In this document: in pieces, positions 34,328 through 43,966 of the stretch | Layout of the letters: the number at the start of each line of letters is the position of its first letter | Position numbering within the stretch: the first letter of the stretch is position 1 | Assembly: GCA_019637645.1 (NCBI GenBank) | Contig: JAHBVH010000027.1 | Coordinates: forward strand, 30,469 to 94,468 | DNA length: 64,000 nucleotides | Origin: Caldilineaceae bacterium | GTDB taxonomy: Bacteria > Chloroflexota > Anaerolineae > Caldilineales > Caldilineaceae | Reading direction: 5' to 3' | Made by a program: the position numbers and the translations under genes | Notes under the pieces: generated by a model | The model's input: the letters and a program-made list of their open reading frames with translations, nothing else | Told to the model about the DNA's origin: nothing | Database searches by the model: none

Positions 34328-34450
34328 AGCTGACAGGTTTTCCAACCCTGTCAGCTGGTTGGCTCTGTGGTTCCCACAACCGCCAACGCAAAACGCCTTG
34401 TCAGCTGGTTGGCTCTGTGGTTCCCACAACCGCCAACGCAAAACGCTATC
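34328..34450. repeat. GACAGG palindrome followed by two tandem 50-bp hairpin units
   Basis: AGCTGACAGG (34328-34337) pairs with CCTGTCAGCT (34347-34356). From 34351 two 50-bp units follow with the GTTGGC ... TGTGG ... CCACA ... GCCAAC hairpin. The units differ from the 32351 array at a few positions, mostly shared by both copies, so this array expanded on its own. Confidence 0.88.
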
Positions 34451-34502
34451 AGGTCTCTGGGTATATCGACCAACGGCGTAATGCCTAAGGGTATTGGCAA
34501 CC

Positions 34503-35303
34503 TTAGTCATAGTTGGACTGGCGATGATCGCCTAATAAGCGGCGCTGGCGGGGTGTTGCTTGGGCCAGGATCCGCTCATCAAATTGGAAACGGTTCAGAT
34601 AGGGCGGGAATTTCTGGGCGATCATCCGTTGGGCGTAGTGGACTTGCAGTAGATAGCGCACCCGTTGGCTGCGATTGGCGGTGCCGCGATGCCAAACTTC
34701 GGAGCGAAAGAGAAGCACATCGCCAGCCTTGCACAGAATGCTCTGGGGCTCCATTCCTTGATAATCCGTATCGCCATCGGGTGCGCGGCCCGCACGATGG
34801 CTGCCAGGGATCAATTGGGTTGGTCCCAATGCTTCATCCACATCATCTAGATAGAAGTGCGCCGTGGAGATATAGATGGGGATTTTAACGCCTGGATCTT
34901 GCATCACTTCGGCAGGCAGGGTCAGGGGCTGCCAGTCGGCATGCAGCCGTTGATCGGGGCGACCAGGGCCAGTCAACCAAGCAGTCATACCCATGATATG
35001 ACAGTCACTACCGTGAATCCGTTCGGTAAGCTCGATAATGCCCGGTTTGTCCACGTAGGCCAGAAAGAGGGGATCACGGTTAAAGACATTGTTAATACTT
35101 TTGTTCAGAAAACCACCCTGTTCTGGCAACGTATGGCGGTCAAAGCTGGCGGGCAGCGCCACCAATTGATCCATTGCCATACGCAGGGCAGCCACCGCGG
35201 CAGCGTCGAGGACACCGGGCAAATAGACATAGCCATCCTCTTCCATCGCTTTCACTTGGCCCGCGAGATCAGGATAAACAGGCAGGGGCAGACAAGTAGA
35301 CAT
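34503..35303 (-). CDS. Phytanoyl-CoA dioxygenase family protein (PhyH)
   Basis: A 266-residue Fe(II)/2-oxoglutarate oxygenase. The iron triad is visible: H121-x-D123 (RLHADWQPL) and the distal H205 (VWHRGTANRSQR, with the Arg that binds 2-oxoglutarate a few residues on). LIPGSHRAGR is a further family landmark. Start at the ATG 35303. A second, diverged PhyH protein is at 48778. Its substrate may be a small metabolite rather than phytanoyl-CoA. Flanked by repeats on both sides, it seems to be transcribed alone. Confidence 0.92.
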   Translation of the reverse strand: MSTCLPLPVYPDLAGQVKAMEEDGYVYLPGVLDAAAVAALRMAMDQLVALPASFDRHTLPEQGGFLNKSINNVFNRDPLFLAYVDKPGIIELTERIHGSDCHIMGMTAWLTGPGRPDQRLHADWQPLTLPAEVMQDPGVKIPIYISTAHFYLDDVDEALGPTQLIPGSHRAGRAPDGDTDYQGMEPQSILCKAGDVLLFRSEVWHRGTANRSQRVRYLLQVHYAQRMIAQKFPPYLNRFQFDERILAQATPRQRRLLGDHRQSNYD

Positions 35304-35359
35304 CCAGTGAATCCTTTCGAGGTGAGATGAGGTTGACGTAGATTGCGAAGTGCGAACAG

Positions 35360-35406
35360 CTTCTTTAGCGCTGACCGGTTTTGCAAACCGGTCAGCGCTA
35401 AAGAAG
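35360..35406. repeat. 22-bp perfect palindrome
   Basis: The arms 35360-35381 and 35385-35406 are exact reverse complements around a three-base loop, with the centre GACCGGTTT/AAACCGGTC. It lies between the HAD gene's end and the PhyH gene's start on the minus strand and so can block read-through. A variant of the GACAGGTTT family. Confidence 0.85.
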
Positions 35407-35423
35407 CCTTTTCAAATTGTCAC

Positions 35424-36194
35424 TCAGGTCGCGAGCGCGACCAGCGCTTCTTCAGCCACACAGTCCGCCAGCGTATAGCAGTCGCCCTGTACGGCCACCG
35501 GCGGTAACATCTCCAGGGAAGAGAGAAAGATGGTATTGGCATGTAGCAAGAGCATATCAGCAACGCCATCACAGGCCAGGAGCGCAGCTAAGTTATTCGG
35601 TTCATTGTCGACAAAGGCGATGACACGATAGCCCAATGCCTGGACATGCTGCACGCCCATGACCTTGCGCGCGGCAACACCTGCGGTCCAATCATCGGGA
35701 CGCATATAGAGCAGCTCATCGGTAAAATGCGCGCCATGCGCTTCCCCGAGCCGATTTAGGGAGAGCAGGGTATCGGCGCGTAAAAACTCTTCACGCCCGG
35801 TGTTGAGCGCCACAGTCAAGTTAGGTTGGCGCTGTAGCCAACTGATCACATCAAAGACTTGGTCAAACGCACAATGGGACGCGGCAATCGTCTCGGATGA
35901 CCAGTAGCGTTGCAGATACCACCCTTCGATCTGCGTCCGGGCGGCTTCGTCTAGCCCCAAACGCGCCAACAAACGATCCATGACAGCTTCATGGACATCA
36001 ATGTCGGTGAGGGCGAGGCGTGTAAAGTGCTGGGTGCCATGCTCGCGGTCATAACGTTGGAGCAAATAGAGCATCATGTAGCGTAAATCTAAAATGGTCC
36101 CATCAATATCAAAGATGACCATGAGTTGGTCTTGCGGATATTGACGATGCATCGCTCGATAATGAGCGGCTAAAGCAGCCATCCAATTGGCCAT
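35424..36194 (-). CDS. HAD-superfamily hydrolase
   Basis: About 256 residues from the ATG at 36194. A longer frame up to 36284 runs into a palindrome, so its extra residues are repeat-derived and not real. Motif I is VIFDIDGTILDLRYM, motif II VALNTGR, and the last motif is VIAFVDNEPNNLAAL. A helical cap separates motifs I and II. Substrate not evident. The ROK kinase lies upstream on the same strand, with a 15-bp palindrome in the gap, so co-transcription is doubtful. Confidence 0.85.
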   Translation of the reverse strand: MANWMAALAAHYRAMHRQYPQDQLMVIFDIDGTILDLRYMMLYLLQRYDREHGTQHFTRLALTDIDVHEAVMDRLLARLGLDEAARTQIEGWYLQRYWSSETIAASHCAFDQVFDVISWLQRQPNLTVALNTGREEFLRADTLLSLNRLGEAHGAHFTDELLYMRPDDWTAGVAARKVMGVQHVQALGYRVIAFVDNEPNNLAALLACDGVADMLLLHANTIFLSSLEMLPPVAVQGDCYTLADCVAEEALVALAT

Positions 36195-36239
36195 ACCAAC
36201 AACGAATCCTTTCCATAGCGCAACCGAGTTCGATTGTAC

Positions 36240-36272
36240 AGACCTGACAGGTTTTTCAAACCTGTCAGGTCT
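36240..36272. repeat. 15-bp perfect palindrome, AGACCTGACAGGTTT type
   Basis: The arms 36240-36254 and 36258-36272 are exact reverse complements around TTC. Core and loop size match the copy at 62976-63008. Confidence 0.88.
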
Positions 36273-36329
36273 CGTGCGAGGCATTGATGTAACAACCCCT
36301 CCGGCGTCGCGTCTAGCCTGCTCTTGCGT

Positions 36330-37238
36330 TTATGTCCATTCCTGCCTGGCCCAAAGGCCAGCCCCTAACAGCCCTGTGTCTGCCGCCAGTTGTGCCGCTA
36401 ATACGGGGATCGCGCGATAGGAGCGCATGGCGTGTTCATGGTAGCTCTGCTGGACCAAGCCGAGGTAACGCTCGCCCAACAGCCCGACACTGCCGCCCAC
36501 GATCAACGCTTCGGGGCCGATCACATGGGCCAAGGAAGCCAAGCCGCGGCCCAGCCAACGGGCAGCAGCATCGACCACAGGTAGCGTTTGACCAGCCCGA
36601 TAAGCTTCGGCTAGGGCTTGAATGGAAGGATAACCGCTCTCCGCGACAATGATGCGGGTAGCTGTATAAGACTCCAGACAGCCGGCTAAGCCACAAGTGC
36701 AGGGGCGGCCCTGAAGCGGCTCCACACAAATGTGCCCAACCTCGCCAGCTTTCCCCTGCCAACCACTGTAGAGCCGCCCGTTGATCACAATACCAGCGCC
36801 GACACCAGTGCCAACAGCCACCACCAAGAGATGACGATGCCCTTGCCCAGCCCCCAACTGAGCTTCGGCCAGGGCAAAACAGTTGGCATCGTTTTCGACA
36901 AAGGTCGGTCGCTGAAAATGGGCCGCCAGTTGTGCGCCAAGTGGCAAGCCCGTCCAGCCAGGGATATTATCAGTAGCATGGACAACCTGGCCGGTTGTGG
37001 GCTCGATCTGCCCACCACTGGCTACCCCAATAGCAGCCACGGGCGCGGCTGGGTGCGCTTGCTGATAGGTCGCGAGCACCTGGGTGCCTAGCGCGATCAA
37101 GCGCTGTAAGACGGCATCTGCACCTTCGTGGGCCAGGGTCGGCAGTTCATGCCGATAGTGGATCGTGTTATCCGCCAGCATCACACCCGCGGCTAGCTTG
37201 GTTCCGCCAATGTCCATCACACAGACAGGCACACTCAT
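36330..37238 (-). CDS. ROK family sugar kinase (glucokinase-like)
   Basis: About 302 residues. The ATP motif is VMDIGGTKLAAGV, the sugar-binding region has VENDANCFALAEAQLG, and the ROK zinc motif CxCGxxGCxE is present as CTCGLAGCLESY. No N-terminal helix-turn-helix, so this is a kinase rather than a repressor. The ATG at 37238 has AGAGGT eight bases before it; a GTG at 37244 is too close. It would phosphorylate glucose, N-acetylmannosamine or a similar sugar on entry. Confidence 0.93.
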   Translation of the reverse strand: MSVPVCVMDIGGTKLAAGVMLADNTIHYRHELPTLAHEGADAVLQRLIALGTQVLATYQQAHPAAPVAAIGVASGGQIEPTTGQVVHATDNIPGWTGLPLGAQLAAHFQRPTFVENDANCFALAEAQLGAGQGHRHLLVVAVGTGVGAGIVINGRLYSGWQGKAGEVGHICVEPLQGRPCTCGLAGCLESYTATRIIVAESGYPSIQALAEAYRAGQTLPVVDAAARWLGRGLASLAHVIGPEALIVGGSVGLLGERYLGLVQQSYHEHAMRSYRAIPVLAAQLAADTGLLGAGLWARQEWT

Positions 37239-37349
37239 TTGCACACACCTCTGCTTTATGCTTTACTAGGAATTGACCTGTCGATTGTAACATCATCCCG
37301 CAAAGCCGCCTAAACACTAGCCTGGTGGGGAGAGTGGCAAGGGAAGGGC

Positions 37350-37433
37350 AGTAGGACAGTGGGCAGAGGGCAGAGGGCAGAGGTCAGAGGTCAGAGGTCA
37401 GAGGTCAGTAGGCAGAGGATAGATTGGCGTAAA
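37350..37433. repeat. Heptamer tract (GGGCAGA / GGTCAGA / GGATAGA)
   Basis: About ten consecutive seven-base units of the consensus GRNYARA precede the glycosidase-like gene. They fit the pattern of the tracts at 12706 and 60117. Reading frames through the tract give artefactual RGQRSEV peptides. Confidence 0.85.
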
Positions 37434-37436
37434 AGG

Positions 37437-38435
37437 ATGGAGAGGATGAAGGCATTTTATGGTTTCTCGCCCGATCTCGCCCCGTTTGTGGGTCGAAGTC
37501 CCGCGGAGCAAGCCGCGCTGCTCCGCCAATGGGGCGCAACCGCGATCTTTGGTGGCTATGAGAATCTAGCCTTTATCGAGGCCGTCCATGGCGAGGGGAT
37601 GCAGATCTATGCCGAATTTCCCTGCTTTGTGGGGCAGGAGTGGTGGGAAAAGGTGCCAGCGAGTCGCCCGCTTACGGCGACCGGCGAACTCCTGGCCCCG
37701 ATCCATTGGTACCATGGCGTGAATCCAACCGTGCCAGCGGTACGTCAGCAACGGTTGGCGGCGCTCACCGCGTTGTTAAGCAGCTATCCGATTGACGGTG
37801 TTTGGCTCGATTTTATTCGGTGGCCTTGTCATTGGGAAAAGCCAACGCCCCTTTTGCAACAAAGCTCCTTTGACCAAGCCACGGTAGTCCGTTTTGCGGC
37901 GGATGTTGGCCTTGAACTCGATCCCCAAGCAGACGCGGCTTCGCTCATCCTTTCCGACTATGCGAATGAGTGGACCCAATGGAAATGTGAACAGATCACC
38001 ACCTGGGTGGCCGAGGCGCGCCAAGTGGTCGATGCGTTGCGGCCTGGTCTCCAACTGGGGCTCTTTGCTGTGCCCTGGCGGGAAATGGATCTACAGGGCG
38101 CGATTCATACCATCATCGGGCAAGATTTCGCCGCGCTAGCGCCCTATATTGACTGCTTCTCCCCCATGACCTACCACCGCCTATGCGACAAGCCCGTTGC
38201 GTGGATCGGTGAGGTGGTGACGGCCATGAGTCAGGCAACGCGCCGCCCCATCTGCCCTGTGATCCAATCGATTGATCAACCCACAACCTTGCCAACCGCC
38301 GAGTATGCAGCGAGCCTGGCGCTAGCACAGCACGCTGCTGGTGCCGCGGGCATCATTATTTTTACATTGGCGGGGCTGCTCACAGGGGACAAACTCGCCG
38401 CTACCCAAGCCGCTTGGGCAGCAACAGGCAGGTGA
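37437..38435 (+). CDS. Glycosidase-like TIM-barrel protein
   Basis: About 332 residues from ATG 37437 (or 37446, which has GGAGAGG directly before it). Sequence such as DGVWLDFIRWPCHWEKP and DCFSPMTYHRLCDKP resembles the putative glycoside hydrolase families GHL10/DUF4015-type, where D-F-x-R-x-P and M-T-Y motifs form the end of barrel strands. No signal peptide. An earlier start would lie in the heptamer tract and is rejected. Its specific reaction is unknown; neighbours (ROK kinase, on the opposite strand) are compatible with sugar metabolism. Confidence 0.65.
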   Translation: MERMKAFYGFSPDLAPFVGRSPAEQAALLRQWGATAIFGGYENLAFIEAVHGEGMQIYAEFPCFVGQEWWEKVPASRPLTATGELLAPIHWYHGVNPTVPAVRQQRLAALTALLSSYPIDGVWLDFIRWPCHWEKPTPLLQQSSFDQATVVRFAADVGLELDPQADAASLILSDYANEWTQWKCEQITTWVAEARQVVDALRPGLQLGLFAVPWREMDLQGAIHTIIGQDFAALAPYIDCFSPMTYHRLCDKPVAWIGEVVTAMSQATRRPICPVIQSIDQPTTLPTAEYAASLALAQHAAGAAGIIIFTLAGLLTGDKLAATQAAWAATGR

Positions 38436-38468
38436 CCATCACCAACAGAAAATAAGCGTCCAAAGGAG

Positions 38469-39416
38469 TTACGCGCTGGTGGTTGTTGGCCGTCGCCGGA
38501 TGACCCGCCGCCAAATCAAGCGCAAGAACGACCAAAGCACGAGCAAGACGATGAACCAGATGAGCAAGATGGGCAATAGATAGATCCCAAACCAAATCCC
38601 AACCTCACCCAGATCTTGCAAGGTGCTGACCAATTCACGCAGCGCGTCGCGTGCCACGCCGGTTGGCTGCCAACCGTGCTCAATGACAGGCAGGGTGATC
38701 ACATTCGGCGACAAGGTCAGCTCTAAGGTGGAGAGACCCACCAGATTATTCAGCATATTTTTGCGGCCCTGAAGCTGTTCGATCTGGCTGCGAATCGTAT
38801 TCAGATGAGTGTAGACCGTCAAAATATCTTCAGGCTTGGCATTGGGCTTGGCACGCACTTCCGCCAACATCTCGCGCAATTCCACCTCGGTTGCTTCGAG
38901 GTTACGTAGCTGCGCTTCAATATCGCTATATTGATCAGTCACATCTTCCCGATCGATCGTCTTGTTATCGACCGCAACGGCTAAGCCTTCCAACTGCGCC
39001 ATCACGGCTTCTAGCTCCTCGGAAGGGACACGTAAGGTCACACTCCCCTGCAAGCGGGTATCGTTGCCAGAGGTGCTTTTATAGAGATTCGCATTAGAAA
39101 CATAGCCACCCACCGCCTGCATCATCTGCTGGATCTGGGCAACGGCTTGCTCGGTATCATCAACCACCAGATTCATCGTCGCGCGGGCAACTACTTTACG
39201 CGCCAGGACGCCAACGTCTTGCGCCACTATGGCACCGGCGACCAGCATGGAGGGGTCCGATCGCACAGCGCTTTCCATCGCGGCACCGCCCATGGGCGAG
39301 GATTGTTGCACAGAAGCGCTTTCTTGGGCGGCGCTACACGCGCCGAGCCAGACCAGCATAAACATCCCAACGATCCCGAGGATCAACCCGCGCTTGCGAT
39401 ATGATTTATTCTGCAT
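38469..39416 (-). CDS. DUF4349 domain lipoprotein
   Basis: About 315 residues from the ATG at 39416, which has GGAGAGAAG before it; an earlier start would add 26 odd residues. A signal peptide with lipobox (MLVWLGACSA) is followed by the DUF4349 core: VARATMNLVVDDTEQAVAQI, GSVTLRVPSEELEAVMAQLE, and a long coiled coil with DVTDQYSDIEAQLRNLEATE. A C-terminal membrane helix (LLPILLIWFIVLLVLWSFL) ends in a basic tail. Such proteins are envelope-anchored; function unknown. Confidence 0.92.
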   Translation of the reverse strand: MQNKSYRKRGLILGIVGMFMLVWLGACSAAQESASVQQSSPMGGAAMESAVRSDPSMLVAGAIVAQDVGVLARKVVARATMNLVVDDTEQAVAQIQQMMQAVGGYVSNANLYKSTSGNDTRLQGSVTLRVPSEELEAVMAQLEGLAVAVDNKTIDREDVTDQYSDIEAQLRNLEATEVELREMLAEVRAKPNAKPEDILTVYTHLNTIRSQIEQLQGRKNMLNNLVGLSTLELTLSPNVITLPVIEHGWQPTGVARDALRELVSTLQDLGEVGIWFGIYLLPILLIWFIVLLVLWSFLRLIWRRVIRRRPTTTSA

Positions 39417-39494
39417 CTTTACTTCTCTCCAGAAACGATTAGTCCAGCCGTCCAGCTTGCATTGCAGGAGAACAGACAACTTCGCGCAACACAC

Positions 39495-39924
39495 AACCAG
39501 TTGATGAACAGGATAATAAACTTGTGTACTCGCTCAGGATAGGCTCGATGTCGGTGCAGCGCCAGAGCCAGATCTGTACCATAGAGAAAGTTCGAGTGTA
39601 CCATTCCGTGTAACAACTGCCAATCAGCCAAAATACTGTGTACTGAAATTTCCATTAAATGCAGTACAATAGTACCGTCTTGTGTCTGGTGTATATTTGT
39701 TCTAGCAGCTTTACGATCTGTCTAAGAACAGTAAGTTTGGTGATCCATCGCGCCTGATGGATCACCGCCTGATGGATCACCGCCTGATGGATAGCCATTG
39801 GCTTGATAACCATTGGCAAAGTCGCGCCAAAGCCTAGCCCCTTCGCTTTGAAGGATAGGCAACCATACTTGTGGTTTGTGCTACCGATGGAAGCGAGCGC
39901 CACCTGGGCAAGAAAGGATAGGCT
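39495..39924. other. Intergenic region upstream of the hybrid kinases, with 15-bp tandem repeats
   Basis: GGTGATCCATC (39739-39749) pairs with GATGGATCACC (39756-39766), and CGCCTGATGGATCAC is repeated at 39751, 39766 and, imperfectly, 39781. The rest shows no gene. The cluster could be a regulator-binding array for the kinase operon. Confidence 0.55.
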
Positions 39925-42900
39925 GTGGGCAGACAAACGATAGAGCAGACGCGTGAAGATCGACGCAACGAGGCCATCCGCCAATTTAATGCCTCGTTGG
40001 CTGAGTTGGTCGATATCGAACGTCATGCAGCAGTACGCCAGCGGTTGCTTACCATCATCGCCCAAGCCACGGGCTACCGCTACGCGCTACAAGCGGAAAT
40101 GGAAGCAGACGAACTGCATATGCATGTTACAGCAGTTCACGCGCCAGCGCCGTTGCTCCAAACGATCGAAAAACTCACTGGCTTTTCGCTGATCGGTCAT
40201 CGCTTTGTCAACGACCCAGCTATCGTATTGCAAACACCGCCCACCGAGACCTTTCGCCGCATTGATGACTTTTACCCAGAGGTGCCCCGTGCGCTAGCGG
40301 CCACCCTAGAAACGGTACTGGGGTTACGTCAAATTGCCGCCATTCGTCTCCACACCGGTGATCATTATCTTGGGGTAGGCTGCTTCTTTGCAACAACCGA
40401 TGAGGTCGATCTGCCGCTGTTAGAATATTTTTGTAATAGCCATTTAGTCTGTGTCCTTTGGCTCATACAAGAGCAAGCGGCACGCGCCCGGCTACAAGCC
40501 TTGCGAACGGCTGAATTGGAACAACAGATTCAGGAGCGGCAACAAGCAGAAGCGGCTCTCCGTGAGAGCAAAGAAAAATTAAATAGCATTCTCGATGAAA
40601 TGGATGACATTATTTGGTCGGTGACGATTGTAGATGGCCGGCCAGAATTTACCTACCTCAATCCTGCGGCCAGCCGCCACTACGATCGCCCCGTCGCGGA
40701 TCTGCTCGGCAAACCCGATGTTTGGCAAGAGATCTATACGCCCGAAGATGTCGCGCAGCTCCAGCAATTGCAGAATCTCCTATTGAGTGCTGGGGACTCC
40801 ATTTCCTTTGAAAGTCGTATCTACACCGTCGAGGGGAAGGAGCGGTGGGTGCAGACCCGTCTCCATGTCGTGGAAGCGCATGAAGGCACCCCGCGGCGGC
40901 TCGATGGAATTTCCACGGATATCACCGACCGCAAACAGGCCGAAGCTGATGTGATGCGGCTTGCCACCGCCTTAAAAGCTACCGAAGAAGCCGTTTTTAT
41001 TACGGCGATTGATGGCACGATTGAGGATGTCAATCCAGCCTTTGAACACCTTACAGGCTATACACGCGCCGAAATTATTGGGCAAAATCCACGGCTGCTC
41101 AAAAGCAGCGCACAGGATCATAGCTTTTATCAAGAGATGTGGGCAGAGCTACTCCGCGGTGGGGTCTGGCGTGGCGCAATTGTGAATCAACACAAAGATG
41201 GCACCCCTTACTTTGCCGAGCAGACAATTTCGCCCGTCCGTGACACACACGGCAAAACGATTGGATATGTTGCTGTGCAACGCGATGTCACCGTGCGTAA
41301 ACGGATCGAAGCCGAATTACGGGAAAAAACGGCCCTGCTTACCAGCTTGATCGACAATGTGCAGCGTGGCGTTCTTGTCGAGGACGCCAACCGCCGCGTG
41401 ATCCATGCCAATCAGATGTTCTGCGACCTATTTCACATCCCCGTACCATTGAGCGCCTTGCTGGGCAGTGATTGGGCAGACAATGTTGAAGCAGCGGCAA
41501 TGCATTTTATCAATCCCACAGCCTTTACCCAGCGTATCGATGAAATTCTTCAGCAACGCCAGACCATCAATGGCGAGGAAATGCATCTGGTTGATGGGCG
41601 TATTTTCGAGCGCGACTATGTTCCAATTACCAGTGGCAATGATGAACCCGATCACTTATGGCTCTTTCGCGATATTACCGCGCCCAAACAAGTGGAACAG
41701 TCTCTGCGCGACAGTGAAGAAGCGATCCGCGCCCTTTATACCATCACAGCCGATCAGCACATGACCTTTGCCGAAAAAACGCAGGCGCTCTTAGTCATGG
41801 GCTGTCAACGCTTTGGCATGAAGATGGGGGTGCTCGCCCACATCGAAAACCAAGTATATACGATTGTCGAAGTCAACGCACCAGGCACCGATCTGACCAA
41901 AGGCATGATCTTTCCCCTGGAAGAGACCTATTGCAATGAAGTTTTTCAGGCACAGCAACCCCTGAATGTGGAACATGCCAGCGCTTCGCGATGGGGAGGG
42001 CTCACTTGTTACTCGATCGATCAATTAGAAGCGTACATTGGCACCCCCTTCAAAGTAGCGGACCATCCCTATGGCGTCTTGAGCTTCTCGAATACGCTAC
42101 CAAGGACGCTCCCCTTCAAAGCCGCTGACCGGGAATTTCTCAACCTCATGGCCCAGTGGATTGGCAGCGAGATGGAGCAGCAACAGAAGGCCGAACAATT
42201 ACAAGCCTACGCCGCCAAGATCGAACAGGCCAATCAAGAAATCGGCATTGCGCGTGATCAGGCCCTCGAAGCTTTGCGCCTGAAGAGCGAATTTTTGGCC
42301 ACCATGAGCCACGAAATCCGCACGCCAATGAATGGCATCATCGGCATGACCGAATTGTTGCTTGACACCAACTTGAATGAACAGCAACGTGAATACACGG
42401 GGGTGGTGATTCAAGAAGCCGAGCACCTTTTGAACATCATCAACGACATTCTTGATTTCTCCAAGATCGAAGCGGGCCGGCTGACTCTGGATCGCCAAGA
42501 TTTTGCACCGGTTGCGGTGGTCGAAAGTGTCGCCGAGTTACTTTCGGCCCAAGCCGCGGCCAAACGCATTGCCTTAATGACCTTTATTGAACCAGAGGTT
42601 CCCCCCCAAGTTTGTGGCGATGCCGGTCGCTTGCGCCAAGTGCTGGTCAATCTCGTAGGGAATGCCATCAAGTTTACGGATAAGGGGGAAGTCGTTGTAC
42701 GCGTGACCCACGTCGCGACCACCAACAGCCATATTCTGCTCCACTGTGCAGTCAGTGATAGTGGCATTGGCATTGCCGAAGCCGAACAACGGCGACTCTT
42801 CCAGCCATTTACCCAAGTCAACGGCACTTCCACGCGGCGGCATGGTGGCACAGGGCTAGGCTTAGCCATTGCCAGCCGCCTCGTCACCCTAATGGGCGGC

Positions 42901-43908
42901 GAAATCGGCATTGAGAGCAGCGAGGGGCATGGTTCAACATTTTGGTTTACCGCAGCGCTTGAACATGCGAGCGAAAGCATCATTCCAGAACCAAGCGCAC
43001 CTGTCACCCTTGCTGGATTGCGCGCCTTGGTTGTTGATGACAATGAAACGCACCGGACCATCTTGCAAAGCTATCTCCAAGCTTGGGGCGTCCGGGTAGA
43101 TGGGGTTACCCGCGCGACGGAAGCCCTCCTGTCCCTCATTCGCGCGGCCAGCACAGATGACCCTTACAACTTTGCGATTATCGATCAATTTATGCCCGGA
43201 ATGGATGGCTTGGCACTCGGGCAAGTGATCCACGACGAGCCAAGTTTAACCACAACACAGCTCATCATGTTGACCGCCTTTGATGAGAAAGAACAAGGAC
43301 GCCGCGCACTCGATTTGGGGTATGCGGCGTATCTCACCAAGCCGGTTCGGCAAGCACGCTTGCTGGCTGGCGTTCAGGAGATCCTAGCGGGCAAGCGTTT
43401 ACCTACACCACCCCAGCTACCAACGCCACCCCTACCACTCACACCGACGCTAGCGCCAACGCCCATAACAACAACGCCAACGACCGCGTTGCCAACAGCG
43501 GCACCGGATGTCGCTAGGGCGGCTCCGGCGCCGATTCTATTGGTCGAGGATCAAGCAGCCAATCAGGCCGTTGCGCTGCAGCAGCTCGCCAAATTAGGCT
43601 ATAAGGCCGATCTAGCCCGTAATGGGGTCGAGGCCATTGAGCGGCTAACAGCCACAGACTACGGGTATCAGCTGATCCTTTTGGATTGCCAAATGCCCCA
43701 AATGGATGGCTTTGCCGTCACTCGCTACATTCGGCAACAAGAAGAAGAGCGGGGCACCCATCTACCCATTATCGCCATGACCGCGCAAGCCATGAAAGGT
43801 GATCAAGAGCGCTGTCTGGCCGCTGGTATGGATGACTATCTTAGTAAGCCGGTGCGCCTGGCCGATTTGGGGAAAACGCTGGCACGTTGGCTACCCGAAA
43901 GCATCTAA
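39925..43908 (+). CDS. Hybrid sensor histidine kinase with three PAS, GAF and two receivers
   Basis: A 1327-residue cytoplasmic signal protein, started at GTG 39925 with AAAGGA before it. Order: an unrecognised N-terminal domain (1-185), coiled coil, three PAS domains (about 213-335, 345-465, 470-590), GAF (600-755), HisKA with the phospho-His H796 ([11 protein letters not shown]), the ATPase domain with [12 protein letters not shown], receiver 1 with D1087 ([11 protein letters not shown]), a Pro/Thr linker (about 1160-1195) and receiver 2 with D1254 ([11 protein letters not shown]). No membrane segment. It is followed by a shorter paralogue. The output partner is not in this window. Confidence 0.93.
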   Translation: MGRQTIEQTREDRRNEAIRQFNASLAELVDIERHAAVRQRLLTIIAQATGYRYALQAEMEADELHMHVTAVHAPAPLLQTIEKLTGFSLIGHRFVNDPAIVLQTPPTETFRRIDDFYPEVPRALAATLETVLGLRQIAAIRLHTGDHYLGVGCFFATTDEVDLPLLEYFCNSHLVCVLWLIQEQAARARLQALRTAELEQQIQERQQAEAALRESKEKLNSILDEMDDIIWSVTIVDGRPEFTYLNPAASRHYDRPVADLLGKPDVWQEIYTPEDVAQLQQLQNLLLSAGDSISFESRIYTVEGKERWVQTRLHVVEAHEGTPRRLDGISTDITDRKQAEADVMRLATALKATEEAVFITAIDGTIEDVNPAFEHLTGYTRAEIIGQNPRLLKSSAQDHSFYQEMWAELLRGGVWRGAIVNQHKDGTPYFAEQTISPVRDTHGKTIGYVAVQRDVTVRKRIEAELREKTALLTSLIDNVQRGVLVEDANRRVIHANQMFCDLFHIPVPLSALLGSDWADNVEAAAMHFINPTAFTQRIDEILQQRQTINGEEMHLVDGRIFERDYVPITSGNDEPDHLWLFRDITAPKQVEQSLRDSEEAIRALYTITADQHMTFAEKTQALLVMGCQRFGMKMGVLAHIENQVYTIVEVNAPGTDLTKGMIFPLEETYCNEVFQAQQPLNVEHASASRWGGLTCYSIDQLEAYIGTPFKVADHPYGVLSFSNTLPRTLPFKAADREFLNLMAQWIGSEMEQQQKAEQLQAYAAKIEQANQEIGIARDQALEALRLKSEFLATMSHEIRTPMNGIIGMTELLLDTNLNEQQREYTGVVIQEAEHLLNIINDILDFSKIEAGRLTLDRQDFAPVAVVESVAELLSAQAAAKRIALMTFIEPEVPPQVCGDAGRLRQVLVNLVGNAIKFTDKGEVVVRVTHVATTNSHILLHCAVSDSGIGIAEAEQRRLFQPFTQVNGTSTRRHGGTGLGLAIASRLVTLMGGEIGIESSEGHGSTFWFTAALEHASESIIPEPSAPVTLAGLRALVVDDNETHRTILQSYLQAWGVRVDGVTRATEALLSLIRAASTDDPYNFAIIDQFMPGMDGLALGQVIHDEPSLTTTQLIMLTAFDEKEQGRRALDLGYAAYLTKPVRQARLLAGVQEILAGKRLPTPPQLPTPPLPLTPTLAPTPITTTPTTALPTAAPDVARAAPAPILLVEDQAANQAVALQQLAKLGYKADLARNGVEAIERLTATDYGYQLILLDCQMPQMDGFAVTRYIRQQEEERGTHLPIIAMTAQAMKGDQERCLAAGMDDYLSKPVRLADLGKTLARWLPESI

Positions 43909-43966
43909 TGTGGTAGGCCAAGTTTCGATTTCTGGACGATAAAATTCACACGGTACGACTAAGGCT

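Noticed and set aside
36195..36284. N-terminal extension of the HAD gene
   Set aside because: The extra residues are encoded by the 36240 palindrome; the ATG at 36194 fits the family start.
37359..37436. N-terminal extension of the glycosidase-like protein
   Set aside because: It translates the heptamer tract (RGQRSEV-like peptide), not protein sequence.
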